Assembly: GCF_900167535.1 (NCBI RefSeq)
Contig: NZ_FUYE01000026.1
Coordinates: forward strand, 1 to 59,443
DNA length: 59,443 nucleotides
Source of the DNA: Prosthecobacter debontii
Lineage (GTDB): Bacteria > Verrucomicrobiota > Verrucomicrobiia > Verrucomicrobiales > Verrucomicrobiaceae
Direction: 5' to 3'
The first letter of the stretch is position 1; every line of letters starts with the position of its first letter. The position numbers were made by a program, and so were the translations under genes. The notes under the pieces are model-generated. The model had not been told where the DNA came from. It worked only from the letters and a program-made list of their open reading frames with translations, and did no database searches. Below, piece after piece: positions 16,646 to 24,824 of this stretch.

Positions 16646-17315
16646 CATACTCAAAGACCCTGTTTCGCTTCATAACACCGTCGCCAGTGAGCCCTTCCAA
16701 CCCAAGGACTCGTCGCGTCTTTTTCTTCCAAAGCCCTCGATGGGGCGACTTGATAGTCTAGATCGCATCCTCACAAACCGCCGGTCACGTCGCGTGTTTG
16801 GAACACTCGACATCCAATCTCTTTCCCAGCTGCTGTGGCTCACTATTAAGACGTGCCGAATCACACCAACAGCTAGCATCTCCGGGGTAGAATTTAGACC
16901 ACTGCCATCTGCTGGAGCGTGCCACGTAATTTCAACCATAGTGATTCAAACCGCAGACGCCGAACCCTCCACGTCTTTGTATGAAAACAAAAGTCATAGC
17001 CTATTGTCTTTGTCGCCAGTAGAGGATGTCGTCTCTATACGAACTGCCGTTGGCTCTGTCCTTGCCCCAGGAAGAGGGACAATTTTGCTTTTTGCAGCTG
17101 ACACCTTTAAGCTTGCTGACAAATATCGGGATGGAGAGAGTTTAGCCTGGAGAGATGCAGGAGTTTTGATTGGAGGATTGTCAATTGCAGCAGAGGCACT
17201 GAAACTGTCTTTTTGTCCGCTTGGCTTCAGTGGCCATGAATTGGTCCAATCCCTACTTCAAAGCGAGCGATTCATGGGCGTTGGCGGATGTATCGTGGGT
17301 GCTAGAGTAAATTAA
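16635..17315 (+). CDS. SagB/ThcOx-type flavin oxidase (nitroreductase fold)
   Basis: A 226-residue protein from the GTG at 16635. I chose this over the ATG at 16503 because GGAGG (16621-16625) lies nine bases upstream, and because the longer form would run 143 bp inside queC. Landmarks are 'ILTNRRSRRVFG' (FMN phosphate contact), 'RPLPSAGACHV', 'WRDAGVLIGGLSIAAEALKL' and the closing 'MGVGGCIVGARV'. These are SagB-family features. SagB enzymes oxidise azolines to azoles in RiPP pathways. Beside QueC and a Gly-rich small protein, an oxidative step on a peptide or base conjugate is possible. Confidence 0.8.
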   Translation: MANSILKDPVSLHNTVASEPFQPKDSSRLFLPKPSMGRLDSLDRILTNRRSRRVFGTLDIQSLSQLLWLTIKTCRITPTASISGVEFRPLPSAGACHVISTIVIQTADAEPSTSLYENKSHSLLSLSPVEDVVSIRTAVGSVLAPGRGTILLFAADTFKLADKYRDGESLAWRDAGVLIGGLSIAAEALKLSFCPLGFSGHELVQSLLQSERFMGVGGCIVGARVN

Positions 17316-17372
17316 CCACAGGAGGATCTTAAATTACTTCTCACCTCAACAAATTCACCTGAATAAAATACA

Positions 17373-18131
17373 GTGTATACAATTAGTTATGCCGTTACCG
17401 GCCTTATACATGGCGCTTCGGAGCTTTACCACCACCTTCGGATTGAGCAGGAGCGCAGAGATCGATTAATAAAGGAGCCTCCCACAGAAATCGACAAAGC
17501 GATAGGAAGCATTTACCCCATGAATATCTTTGCTGTTTTCGGATTGAATGTTTCGATAACAGGTATGGCGGCTGCCTGCATTGAAGGTTCTCTAAATCAT
17601 CTAGTCACTACCAAGCTCTTTGATGGCGATGATCCAAACAAAATGGATCCCCGACAGAAGATATTTAGAGATTTCATCCGCGATAAGGTCGAACTTGATG
17701 GTGGCTGGGCAAAGTCACAGCAGTTCTTCCGCCTAGCGTTTGATTGCACAGTTCAGGATGTGGTTGGCAGCCCGCTGAACCAAGCTCTGGATCACCTTAA
17801 TACTATTCGAAACTCGACTGCTCATGGTTCGAATATTGTTTTTCCAGATACCCCACTTCCGGACTCTGCTGCCGATGTATATCCATATTCATGGCAAAAG
17901 CGATTGAGTCGTTGTAGTGGTTACTTAGACAGTGTTTTATCATCTAAAGGACTTACCAATCACTTACAGACTCCAGAGTTGGGGTTCCATTGGTGGAAAA
18001 TTATTGCTGATAGCAGCGCGGCTTTCATCTCTCGATTTGGCGATTGTGAAGGCACTAGATTTTTCAAGCAGATTGTGAGTTTTAATCCGGGCTACAGGTG
18101 GTCGCCCCCGCAAAAATCAGGCACCGTCTAA
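17373..18131 (+). CDS. HEPN-like protein (putative RNase effector)
   Basis: A 252-residue, mostly helical protein without a named family. It contains 'LDHLNTIRNSTAHG', giving R146-N-S-T-A-H151, an exact R-x4-H with the Asn typical of HEPN ribonucleases, preceded by the expected helix. A central hydrophobic helix (about 50-72, 'NIFAVFGLNVSITGMAAAC') could pack in the dimer core. It lies 57 bp after the SagB-like gene on the same strand. HEPN proteins in defence islands cut RNA and cause abortive infection. That activity is inferred from the motif and location. Confidence 0.6.
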   Translation: MYTISYAVTGLIHGASELYHHLRIEQERRDRLIKEPPTEIDKAIGSIYPMNIFAVFGLNVSITGMAAACIEGSLNHLVTTKLFDGDDPNKMDPRQKIFRDFIRDKVELDGGWAKSQQFFRLAFDCTVQDVVGSPLNQALDHLNTIRNSTAHGSNIVFPDTPLPDSAADVYPYSWQKRLSRCSGYLDSVLSSKGLTNHLQTPELGFHWWKIIADSSAAFISRFGDCEGTRFFKQIVSFNPGYRWSPPQKSGTV

Positions 18132-18276
18132 AGTGTTGCCACACTTGTCTTGGTGTTTTCCAAAACGGTTAAATCTCACATCAACGAAGCATCATGGTCA
18201 GATAAAGTGAGTGTAGACGACCAAGAAACTTTAAAAGACTTTCTTGGCGAAATATGATACAACTCGATAGAATCTC

Positions 18277-19197
18277 ATGCAAAAGGAACTCACATCAATG
18301 GTAGTCGCTTTAAATAAAGACATCAAAAAAGCATGGGATGTCGTTTCAGAGATTGAGTACGCCACACCCTATCAAGATGAAAATGGAGAAAACCCGGTCG
18401 CTGACGCAAATTATCATTACCTTGAGTTTTTAAATCGTGGTATATACATAAAACTCTGTATAGCTCTCACTCACGTCGGAGCAATGGAGGTCTTGAATGA
18501 TTTGCGTGAAGATTTCAAGACCTGGAATTTGAAAGGTGTCGATATGCCTTATTGGGCTGAAGGACTTACTTGTCCTGCAACAAGTCGGCTGAGTCAATAT
18601 GTCGATGGACTTGCTTCGCTTTTATATGAAGAGGTTGGAACTCCTGGACTTGGATTAGCAATCGAGATAACAAAATTGCAACGCATTCTATTGGGAACTC
18701 CCACGCTCATACTTCATAGTAAGATTGAGCCTTCTAATGAAAAAGAGATCCGCGTCAAGATGTATGAACTATTGATTCATTACTACCCCGACACCGTTCG
18801 AGAAATACCAATTTCCAAAGTATCAAAAACCTACAAGCCGGATATTGGCATCAAGAGTTTGAAGACCGCAGTGGAATATAAATTCTGTGATTCAGCCGAT
18901 GAACTGAAGACAGCGATAGGGGGAGTCTATGAGGACATTATGGGCTATAATGGTTCAGCAGACTGGACGACTTTCTTTGCAGTTTTTTATATGACGGATC
19001 CATATATGACACAAGCTCAAGTAGAGGCGGAATTCGAAATGGCAGGTGCTCCTCACAATTGGAAACCTCTCCTTGTGACGGGACAAGGTCAACGAGCTAA
19101 GTCTAGAAGGAAAAGGAAGGAGGAGGCAAAGGAAAGTGATGGAACAAATTCACCAAATTGTGAACTTCAAGCAACTGATGTGACCCCCCTTGAATGA
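18277..19197 (+). CDS. PD-(D/E)xK-like protein (putative nuclease effector)
   Basis: A 306-residue hypothetical. The centre reads 'YKPDIGIKSLKTAVEYKF', with Asp189 followed by Glu200-x-Lys202, the spacing of the PD-(D/E)xK nuclease core. A helix with 'SADELKTAIGGVYEDI' comes next. The first 180 residues are helical and unrecognised. The C-terminal 40 residues are basic then polar. It overlaps the next start by four bases (ATGA, 19194). It is probably a DNA or RNA endonuclease of a defence system, but restriction-like specificity cannot be seen. Confidence 0.6.
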   Translation: MQKELTSMVVALNKDIKKAWDVVSEIEYATPYQDENGENPVADANYHYLEFLNRGIYIKLCIALTHVGAMEVLNDLREDFKTWNLKGVDMPYWAEGLTCPATSRLSQYVDGLASLLYEEVGTPGLGLAIEITKLQRILLGTPTLILHSKIEPSNEKEIRVKMYELLIHYYPDTVREIPISKVSKTYKPDIGIKSLKTAVEYKFCDSADELKTAIGGVYEDIMGYNGSADWTTFFAVFYMTDPYMTQAQVEAEFEMAGAPHNWKPLLVTGQGQRAKSRRKRKEEAKESDGTNSPNCELQATDVTPLE

Positions 19198-19652
19198 GAC
19201 CAGACGAAAAAGAGGCAAAAGTCGTATGGAACAATGGGGCGGTACCAGTTGTTCTCCGTCGCGGCGGTTCTCAGGCCGTCCGGCTCCGGATTCCTTTTTC
19301 GTCGGAGAATCGCGAATGGCTTAAAAACGGTGCTCGCAAAAAGGAACCGGAATGGGAGCCAAAACAAAAGTATTGGGAGCTTCCTCATTCGCGTTTCAAC
19401 GAACTTGTTGCGATGATTCTGGAACGATTTGGGCACCTCTACATTATTCAGCCGTATCGCGAAAAGGAAGTGTGTGCTCCAGCTTGCATGAATGCACACG
19501 GGTTCGAGTGCGAATGCTCATGTATGGGGGCTAATCACGGCGCAGCGCATAGTGGTGGATGGTTCGAAGTATCAGACACATTTGCTGTACGATACGGTGA
19601 GACGCGATTGGCTTGTCGCCTACTTCTCAAACCGCAAAGCAAAGCGAAGTAG
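19194..19652 (+). CDS. Cys-rich hypothetical protein
   Basis: A 152-residue protein coupled to the nuclease-like gene by an ATGA overlap. Residues about 93-113 hold the pattern C-x3-C-x7-C-x-C-x-C followed by 'MGANHG', a likely metal-binding knuckle seen in phage and mobile-element hypotheticals. The N-terminal half ('LRIPFSSENREWLKNGARKKEPEWEPKQKYWELP') suggests a small beta-rich domain. No function is assigned. It is the last gene of the plus-strand run. Confidence 0.65.
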   Translation: MRPDEKEAKVVWNNGAVPVVLRRGGSQAVRLRIPFSSENREWLKNGARKKEPEWEPKQKYWELPHSRFNELVAMILERFGHLYIIQPYREKEVCAPACMNAHGFECECSCMGANHGAAHSGGWFEVSDTFAVRYGETRLACRLLLKPQSKAK

Positions 19653-19934
19653 CCAGTCGACTGGGTATGCTACTCGGCAAAAATCGGAGAGATTCTGTCT
19701 CCAATTTTGTCCATGATGAAATCACATGCTTACCCATGCATTTTCCCTGCTGAGATATGCGCAGATATTATTATACAAGTTGATTTTCCACCCGATCTCG
19801 ATGAGCGGTCATATACCTAAGGTGCTGTAACGACGTCGCTAACATGACGCAGAACGATCGCGAAAAAAACGGAACTACTCAAACTTTCTGAAGCACTACA
19901 TGAATCGGCAACCTCAGCCCAGGAACAAATTTGC

Positions 19935-19952
19935 TGTGCAGCATGCTGCACG
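19935..19952. promoter_or_regulatory. Island palindrome, site B
   Basis: TGTGCAGC-AT-GCTGCACG; the inner 16 bases (19936-19951) are a perfect palindrome. It is the only structure I see in the 342-bp convergent spacer 19653-19994. It matches sites at 13087, 23447 and 24800. Confidence 0.55.
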
Positions 19953-19994
19953 GATTAGCGACTCGTAGCCAATTCAAGGCCATCCTTATATCGC

Positions 19995-20699
19995 TCACCA
20001 GAATGATGATCTACTCGGAGGTGCTACTAAGGACCTCATTGTGGATTTCCATTTTTTATCGTGAATAACTCGACGCATACAGAGTTTTCCGGAAAGAATT
20101 TCATTTTTTGTTAGGCTGCTGAACAGGTCCCAGTCGCTGTCAAAAACATAAGTGGCATTATCTAAATACGAAGACTCCAATACCCAAAGGCCCGCCCTCT
20201 CGTATTCCAGCACAATATACCCATCGAAACCACCACGTCCAAACCCAACATCCGAAGAACCGAGTTCCCTCAAGTATCTAAGGCGCTCTAAAGTGACTTC
20301 GAGTTCTTCTGGTTTCGCTCGTTTCTCAAGCCGTTGAGTGATGATCTTCGAAAGCTTTTCCCACGGATAATCTCCTTTCGGAAGAAGTTCCCAATTGAAC
20401 CGTTTAAAACGCGGCTTTTCGATTCCCTTATTGTCTTCACCTACGCAAAAACATTGCCCAAAGCATTCGAGGAACAAGTTAAAGCACCACATAATTCGCT
20501 CGTCTTCAGTCCCTCCATATGTCAGTAGGTCACTGCATACACAGAGCTTGCCATCGATTAGGAGCGTGAAGAAGTATTCTTCTTGCGGAGGAACATTCTG
20601 TCTTGGGTAGCGGGGATAATGACGAAATTGTAACCCTGAGTGCGGCTGACCATGCCAATCGTTCCATGTTCGGTAAATGGCACGCGGTACCAGCTCCAT
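19995..20699 (-). CDS. Hypothetical protein (234 aa)
   Basis: Unrecognised 234-residue protein. It is rich in aromatic residues and Cys ('ERIMWCFNLFLECFGQCFCVGEDN'), with no membrane segment or signal. The start ATG at 20699 has an AGGAAGGA-type Shine-Dalgarno site eight bases upstream. The same frame stays open further upstream with plausible coding text ('SDTNANGRIVVRKDLP'), overlapping the end of the preceding gene. The two may therefore once have been one gene split by a frameshift. Island cargo of unknown role. Confidence 0.6.
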   Translation of the reverse strand: MELVPRAIYRTWNDWHGQPHSGLQFRHYPRYPRQNVPPQEEYFFTLLIDGKLCVCSDLLTYGGTEDERIMWCFNLFLECFGQCFCVGEDNKGIEKPRFKRFNWELLPKGDYPWEKLSKIITQRLEKRAKPEELEVTLERLRYLRELGSSDVGFGRGGFDGYIVLEYERAGLWVLESSYLDNATYVFDSDWDLFSSLTKNEILSGKLCMRRVIHDKKWKSTMRSLVAPPSRSSFW

Positions 20700-20713
20700 T
20701 GGAAGATCCTTCC

Positions 20714-20935
20714 TTACAACAATCCGACCATTTGCGTTGGTGTCTGACTTTGAACCGCAGATACCCGGAAGAAAAACATCCCAGGTTTCAGAGGCTCAGG
20801 CAGCCCCACATTCTGCTTTATGGCATCTTCAATATCGGCAACTGGGATTGCAAATCGGAATTTAGCTCCTTGGGCAAGCAATGGTTCTAATGCGGCAAGA
20901 GTCCGAACAGAGCGCAGGCGAATAGTTGTAGCCAT
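20714..20935 (-). CDS. Small hypothetical protein
   Basis: A 73-residue protein from the ATG at 20935 (MATTIRLRSVRTLAALEPLL...). Its last codons overlap in another frame with coding-like sequence that leads into the 234-residue protein beginning 14 bp later. It may be an independent short gene or the N-terminal part of a frameshifted longer one. No known domain. Confidence 0.4.
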   Translation of the reverse strand: MATTIRLRSVRTLAALEPLLAQGAKFRFAIPVADIEDAIKQNVGLPEPLKPGMFFFRVSAVQSQTPTQMVGLL

Positions 20936-21060
20936 TAGGTAATGATGGGGCGATGCGTAGGAAGCGCAATAAAAAAACCCTGACATGTCGCACTCGCGAG
21001 GCTAAAACTACGGACGTCCGAGTTAGCTATTATCAAAATTGAAAAAAAGCATGATGAATC

Positions 21061-21708
21061 TCAAGCCGCTAAGGCTGCAATGATGCGCTGTACAGTGCTC
21101 ACTCCCTTGCCGGAAATCTTGGCCGCATTGCGCACGGACTGACCCGCTTTCACAAGGCGGATAATGTCGCGATGCTTGGCAAGCAGTTTAGAACGCTCAA
21201 GACCACTTCCAGGAGGTCGCCCCAACCTCCGCCCCTTCCGGCGTGCTTCCGCCAATCCCGATTTAATCCGAGTGGAAAGGGTCTCAACTTCGTTCCGGGC
21301 CATTTCCGCCAAAAGGGCAAGCATGATGGCTGCGGCGGGGTTGCGCTTGCCATTGCTCATGAGTGTTTCAACTCCTTGGGCATGCCAGTATAGGGAGACT
21401 CCAAGCTCTTCCATCGTCTCCACGAACTTGTGAACCAATGAGTTCCTGCGGGCGAGGCGGGAGACCTCATGAACGAGGACTTTTTTGATTTTTCCAGCAC
21501 AGGCGAGTTCTTCTATCTCATGAAGGCCGTGACGTTCGTGCTCATTCGCACGGCCTGAAACACCCGCCTCTTCACACACAGCGATTACTTGCCAACCCTT
21601 CAAATCCGCCAAACTTTTCAACTCGGTGATTTGGCGTGTCGTTTCTTGCTTAGCAGTCGAAACACGGACTAGAATAGCTACGGGAACAGGGACGGTAGAT
21701 GCTTCCAT
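21061..21708 (-). CDS. Serine recombinase (resolvase/invertase family)
   Basis: About 215 residues from the ATG at 21708 (MEASTVPVPVAILVRVST...); an in-frame start at 21759 adds 17. The catalytic Ser is in 'VRVSTAKQE'. It has the resolvase core 'VLVHEVSRLARRN' and 'AEMARNEVETLSTRIKSGLAEARRKGRRLGRPPGS', with a C-terminal HTH ('SVRNAAKISGKGVSTVQRII'). This is a full-length small serine recombinase. It may resolve, invert or regulate the island. An inverted repeat (21726-21739 with 21822-21835) lies just upstream and could be its site. Confidence 0.9.
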   Translation of the reverse strand: MEASTVPVPVAILVRVSTAKQETTRQITELKSLADLKGWQVIAVCEEAGVSGRANEHERHGLHEIEELACAGKIKKVLVHEVSRLARRNSLVHKFVETMEELGVSLYWHAQGVETLMSNGKRNPAAAIMLALLAEMARNEVETLSTRIKSGLAEARRKGRRLGRPPGSGLERSKLLAKHRDIIRLVKAGQSVRNAAKISGKGVSTVQRIIAALAA

Positions 21709-21725
21709 TTGTTCCACATGAGACG

Positions 21726-21835
21726 ATGTATTCAAATAAACAAATGAATTATCGAACACACATTATTTTACACTTTCACCATTTCCATGAAGGGGCAACA
21801 ATACAAAAAGTTGAACAATGATTATTTGAATACAT
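21726..21835. promoter_or_regulatory. Long-spaced inverted repeat upstream of the serine recombinase
   Basis: ATGTATTCAAATAA (21726-21739) and its exact complement TTATTTGAATACAT (21822-21835) are separated by 82 bp of AT-rich DNA that should contain the recombinase promoter. It is a candidate recombination or operator site. Confidence 0.5.
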
Positions 21836-21896
21836 AAATCATACCTTCCGCAGGATTCGGCATAAATTAGGGAAGCTGTATTTAGCGTCTAATCTA

Positions 21897-23360
21897 TCAG
21901 TCCCAAAGAAGCCTGCTAATAGCGTCTCGTGAACGCCTCACTTTGGCGGGCGATGACGGTTCTCGATTTGTATCAGTCGCGGGAGCTTCCGGTTGGGGTT
22001 CGGTTGGCTGGCGATTGCGTCTGGGATAGGAGGAGGCAGGACGGACGGGTGGCATTTGCATCTCAGGAGGCACGAACATAGGAACAGCTCTACTAGCTAA
22101 CTGTTGGCCAGCGTATGCGTATTCATCTGTTAGAATGTAATGCTTGTTAATCTGACACCACTTCATGATGCCGTGACGCTGTAATCCTCTCAGAGCCTTG
22201 TGGAGTGTAGGAACGCTGTTATTTGGACAAATAGCACCTCTTGATCTCAGCAACTCCACGAACATCACCGCCAGATTGTCATTTTTTACGATCCTGCCTA
22301 TTTTGACGATTAAAAGCGTCTCATTAATGTGGGACGAGGAGACCGACTGCTTACTTCGTATGGTTTGCAGAGCATTATTAACTAAAGTAACGGCATCTGC
22401 TCGGCATCCCATAATGATCTTCATTGCGCCAGCGAGCGTTTTACAGGTCCGCTTCATAATTCCGCTAGGCCTAGCTCTCGAAGAAAGCTGATGACGCACT
22501 TCAAACCTGACTCGACGATCCGTTTTGGCATATATGCAAAGGATGACCCCGCTCCCAACATTAAACTTTAGCACAAGACAGTTCTTCTCGTATGCCGTTT
22601 CACGGCCACTGAAGCCAAATTCTTTCAACATCAGCTTGAACGTATGCACCAAACCTATGGGATTCGCCGATTCAAACTCCCAATAAGTTTCGATTAAATG
22701 AAAGACAAACAGTGGATCTTCTCCTTGTGATAAGCTCGTTCCGGCCAGCAAATTAGCGGTGCTGATGTCCTGCTGAATCGCAGACTTTACCTGGCTAAGG
22801 TAAGTGAAAACATTTCGCTTCCAGCGCTCAGGATTGTAGTAGTCAGTGTGCGTCCCCTTAGGAAGCCAATTGTCATTAAAATCAAGTGAGGACTCTCCAT
22901 CCCAAGCGGGCTCAGCCTTATTGCCAAAGGGCTCGCGAGCGAAAAGGCTTACATTTAGGCTAGGGGGACAAAACCGAGCATAACGAGTCGGATTGCAGTT
23001 CAAGCTCAAGCGAAGCTTAGACCGAGTCGGATCATCCATGCTTGGTCGATAATATTGGCCATACTTCAACTCACCAGCGAATAATGGAGGCTCATCATGA
23101 ATGCCGTAAGCATCCCTTATTGATCTAATGAGCTGCGGCGCTCGATAAGCCCCCGGCTGTTCAGGCCTGTTAAAAATGCAACCGTGAGACGGCAGCGTTT
23201 CGGGGAATCCGTCTGCTGGCACGGGATGGAGCGCTTTTCTAAATCGATCAATCTGGTGAGTGCTTCCCTCCAGCTTGCCCAAATTCATTGTGAATAGGAT
23301 ACGATCTTGGCGAGCTGTCTCTGCAACGACCGTCTGGTCGAGGGAAAAATATGGAAGCAT
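21897..23360 (-). CDS. Hypothetical, possibly replication-type protein
   Basis: A 487-residue protein with no confident family. An N-terminal region is rich in aromatic/Arg segments ('RLSLNCNPTRYARFCPPSLNV', 'NPERWKRNVFTYLSQVKSAI'). Near residues 375-430 is a winged-helix-like stretch ('VELLRSRGAICPNN', 'LHKALRGLQRHGIMKW', 'HYILTDEY'). The tail is a disordered Pro/Arg-rich segment. Layout and the palindrome 87 bp upstream recall replication initiators or replication-like proteins of integrative elements. That is inference only. Confidence 0.55.
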   Translation of the reverse strand: MLPYFSLDQTVVAETARQDRILFTMNLGKLEGSTHQIDRFRKALHPVPADGFPETLPSHGCIFNRPEQPGAYRAPQLIRSIRDAYGIHDEPPLFAGELKYGQYYRPSMDDPTRSKLRLSLNCNPTRYARFCPPSLNVSLFAREPFGNKAEPAWDGESSLDFNDNWLPKGTHTDYYNPERWKRNVFTYLSQVKSAIQQDISTANLLAGTSLSQGEDPLFVFHLIETYWEFESANPIGLVHTFKLMLKEFGFSGRETAYEKNCLVLKFNVGSGVILCIYAKTDRRVRFEVRHQLSSRARPSGIMKRTCKTLAGAMKIIMGCRADAVTLVNNALQTIRSKQSVSSSHINETLLIVKIGRIVKNDNLAVMFVELLRSRGAICPNNSVPTLHKALRGLQRHGIMKWCQINKHYILTDEYAYAGQQLASRAVPMFVPPEMQMPPVRPASSYPRRNRQPTEPQPEAPATDTNREPSSPAKVRRSRDAISRLLWD

Positions 23361-23446
23361 GGATGTTTATCACATGCCATTATCACTTTTCATCTGTTTT
23401 TGACGAGGTTGGGCTTTCTTATAGAGAGAATGATCGCCCCTTTTTT

Positions 23447-23464
23447 TGTGCAGCTTGCTGCACA
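23447..23464. promoter_or_regulatory. Island palindrome, site C
   Basis: TGTGCAGC-TT-GCTGCACA, preceded by a run of T. It lies 87 bp upstream of the start of the 487-residue gene and is the best-conserved member of the four-site family. Confidence 0.6.
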
Positions 23465-23598
23465 ACTCACGAAGGATTTGTCCTGCAATAGCCCTCATGC
23501 GCAAGCCACAAAATATTGTAGTTCAAGGACTATAATGGTCAACCGCGATGAAGTCTTAGGCTTCTTTTAAACCGCCTTATCCCCTAAAGCAGTCATAC

Positions 23599-23632
23599 CA
23601 CCCTCAAGCAGGATTTGGGCCGCTTGAGGGTG
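23599..23632 (-). terminator. Hairpin downstream of the island membrane protein gene
   Basis: CACCCTCAAGC (23599-23609) pairs perfectly with GCTTGAGGGTG (23622-23632). It lies about 150 bp after the stop of the minus-strand gene ending at 23781. The following T-run is weak. The rest of 23361-23780 holds nothing recognisable apart from site C. Confidence 0.4.
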
Positions 23633-23780
23633 CCAGAGCGAGGCTACATAGCCCTTTGCTTTGATTGAAGGAAGCTCACCTGGCAGTCACATGACTATGC
23701 GATGTGTTGCCGATTAATTAGTTAGCCCATCAATGGCCTATACTTAGCCGACCACGATTCCAAGCATTCGGTTTCCTAAT

Positions 23781-24497
23781 CTAATCTTCAAAGGCTTGGT
23801 GTAGAAAGTGAGTCTCCCAAATACGACTAAAGTCCAAGCCGTCCTTGCTTGCCCAATTTACTTTCTCCGCTTCCGCCCTGCTTAGCGAAGTCTTGTAAAC
23901 TACAACCAATGCTTTTTGTCCATACTTATCAACCATGTCCGCCGAAGCAAAACAATAGACATCCCGAATGTCTAATTTTGCCTCATACAAGCCCTCATAA
24001 ACATCCTTCATGCTGCGCTCCAACGAAATTCTTGTTGGCCACGTCCTGTCGCCGTTGAAACGGATATTGACATTGTAGAGCCCTTCTTCTTGACCACGAG
24101 CGGTTTCGAAGACCTCCGCTGCTACTAACGATCTACCCAGTTTCTTCTTTGCAATTCGCTCAACCTGAGCACGGACCTTTTCTAACGGCGTGGCGGATTC
24201 AGAAGCCGAATAGGAGGGGCTTGCGTAACTACCAGAGCGTTTTGGGGCGAGCATTCCTACGATCATCAGCAAAATCACACCCATGTGAGGGGTGCTGAGA
24301 ACAATCTTCCAATTTTTGGAGAACCGCTTTCCCGCCCACAATGGAAAAAGACCCAGAGGCCACAGCACAAAGAGAAATGGTAAGGTCACCACAAGGAGCG
24401 GCAAGACAACCCGTCCACGGTCCCACCAGGGGCGTTTTTCAGTTTCTGAAAGAGTTGGCTGAGGGACAGGGCTAGGGAGGGATGGCGGTTGGTTCAT
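23781..24497 (-). CDS. Hypothetical two-helix membrane protein
   Basis: A 238-residue protein. A cytoplasmic Pro-rich N-terminus is followed by hydrophobic helices at about 30-55 ('VVLPLLVVTLPFLFVLWPLGLFPLWAG') and 70-84 ('MGVILLMIVGMLAP'). A soluble domain of about 130 residues ('KVRAQVERIAKKKLGRSLVAAEVF' onward) follows. No known family recognised. Island cargo; no operon partner. Confidence 0.6.
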   Translation of the reverse strand: MNQPPSLPSPVPQPTLSETEKRPWWDRGRVVLPLLVVTLPFLFVLWPLGLFPLWAGKRFSKNWKIVLSTPHMGVILLMIVGMLAPKRSGSYASPSYSASESATPLEKVRAQVERIAKKKLGRSLVAAEVFETARGQEEGLYNVNIRFNGDRTWPTRISLERSMKDVYEGLYEAKLDIRDVYCFASADMVDKYGQKALVVVYKTSLSRAEAEKVNWASKDGLDFSRIWETHFLHQAFED

Positions 24498-24799
24498 GTG
24501 CGTCTGAGTTGAGATTCAGAGCGCATATCCGCCCAGCAAGGTGCCGGGTCGGTTAGAAACTCGCCGAAAGACGAGCGCGACGGGTTTTAGGCGCGAGCCT
24601 TAGCCCGCGCCCTGTTGTATGCCAGCCGCCCGCCCGACGTTTATGTCGGTTGAGCGGCGATGCATTTCGGTCATCGCCTTCCGCTTTCGGATCAGAGTTT
24701 CTACGCCCTGGTGCCCGCTATGGCGAACACGCTACCACAATGGCAAAGCGTGGGTTCTGTTCAAGGATAATCTCCCTTTCCGCAAAGCTCCTCAAAATC

Positions 24800-24818
24800 T
24801 GTGCAGCATTGCTGCACA
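24800..24818. promoter_or_regulatory. Island palindrome, site D
   Basis: TGTGCAGC-ATT-GCTGCACA, with a three-base instead of two-base spacer. It lies just past the integrase stop (24825) in the 327-bp spacer before the membrane-protein gene. Nothing else is recognisable in 24498-24824. Confidence 0.55.
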
Positions 24819-24824
24819 AACAGC

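Noticed and set aside
13628..19652. Labelling the cluster as type IV CBASS
   Set aside because: No cyclic-oligonucleotide synthase and no TGT gene can be found in the operon, so only the QueC and OGG parts are shared.
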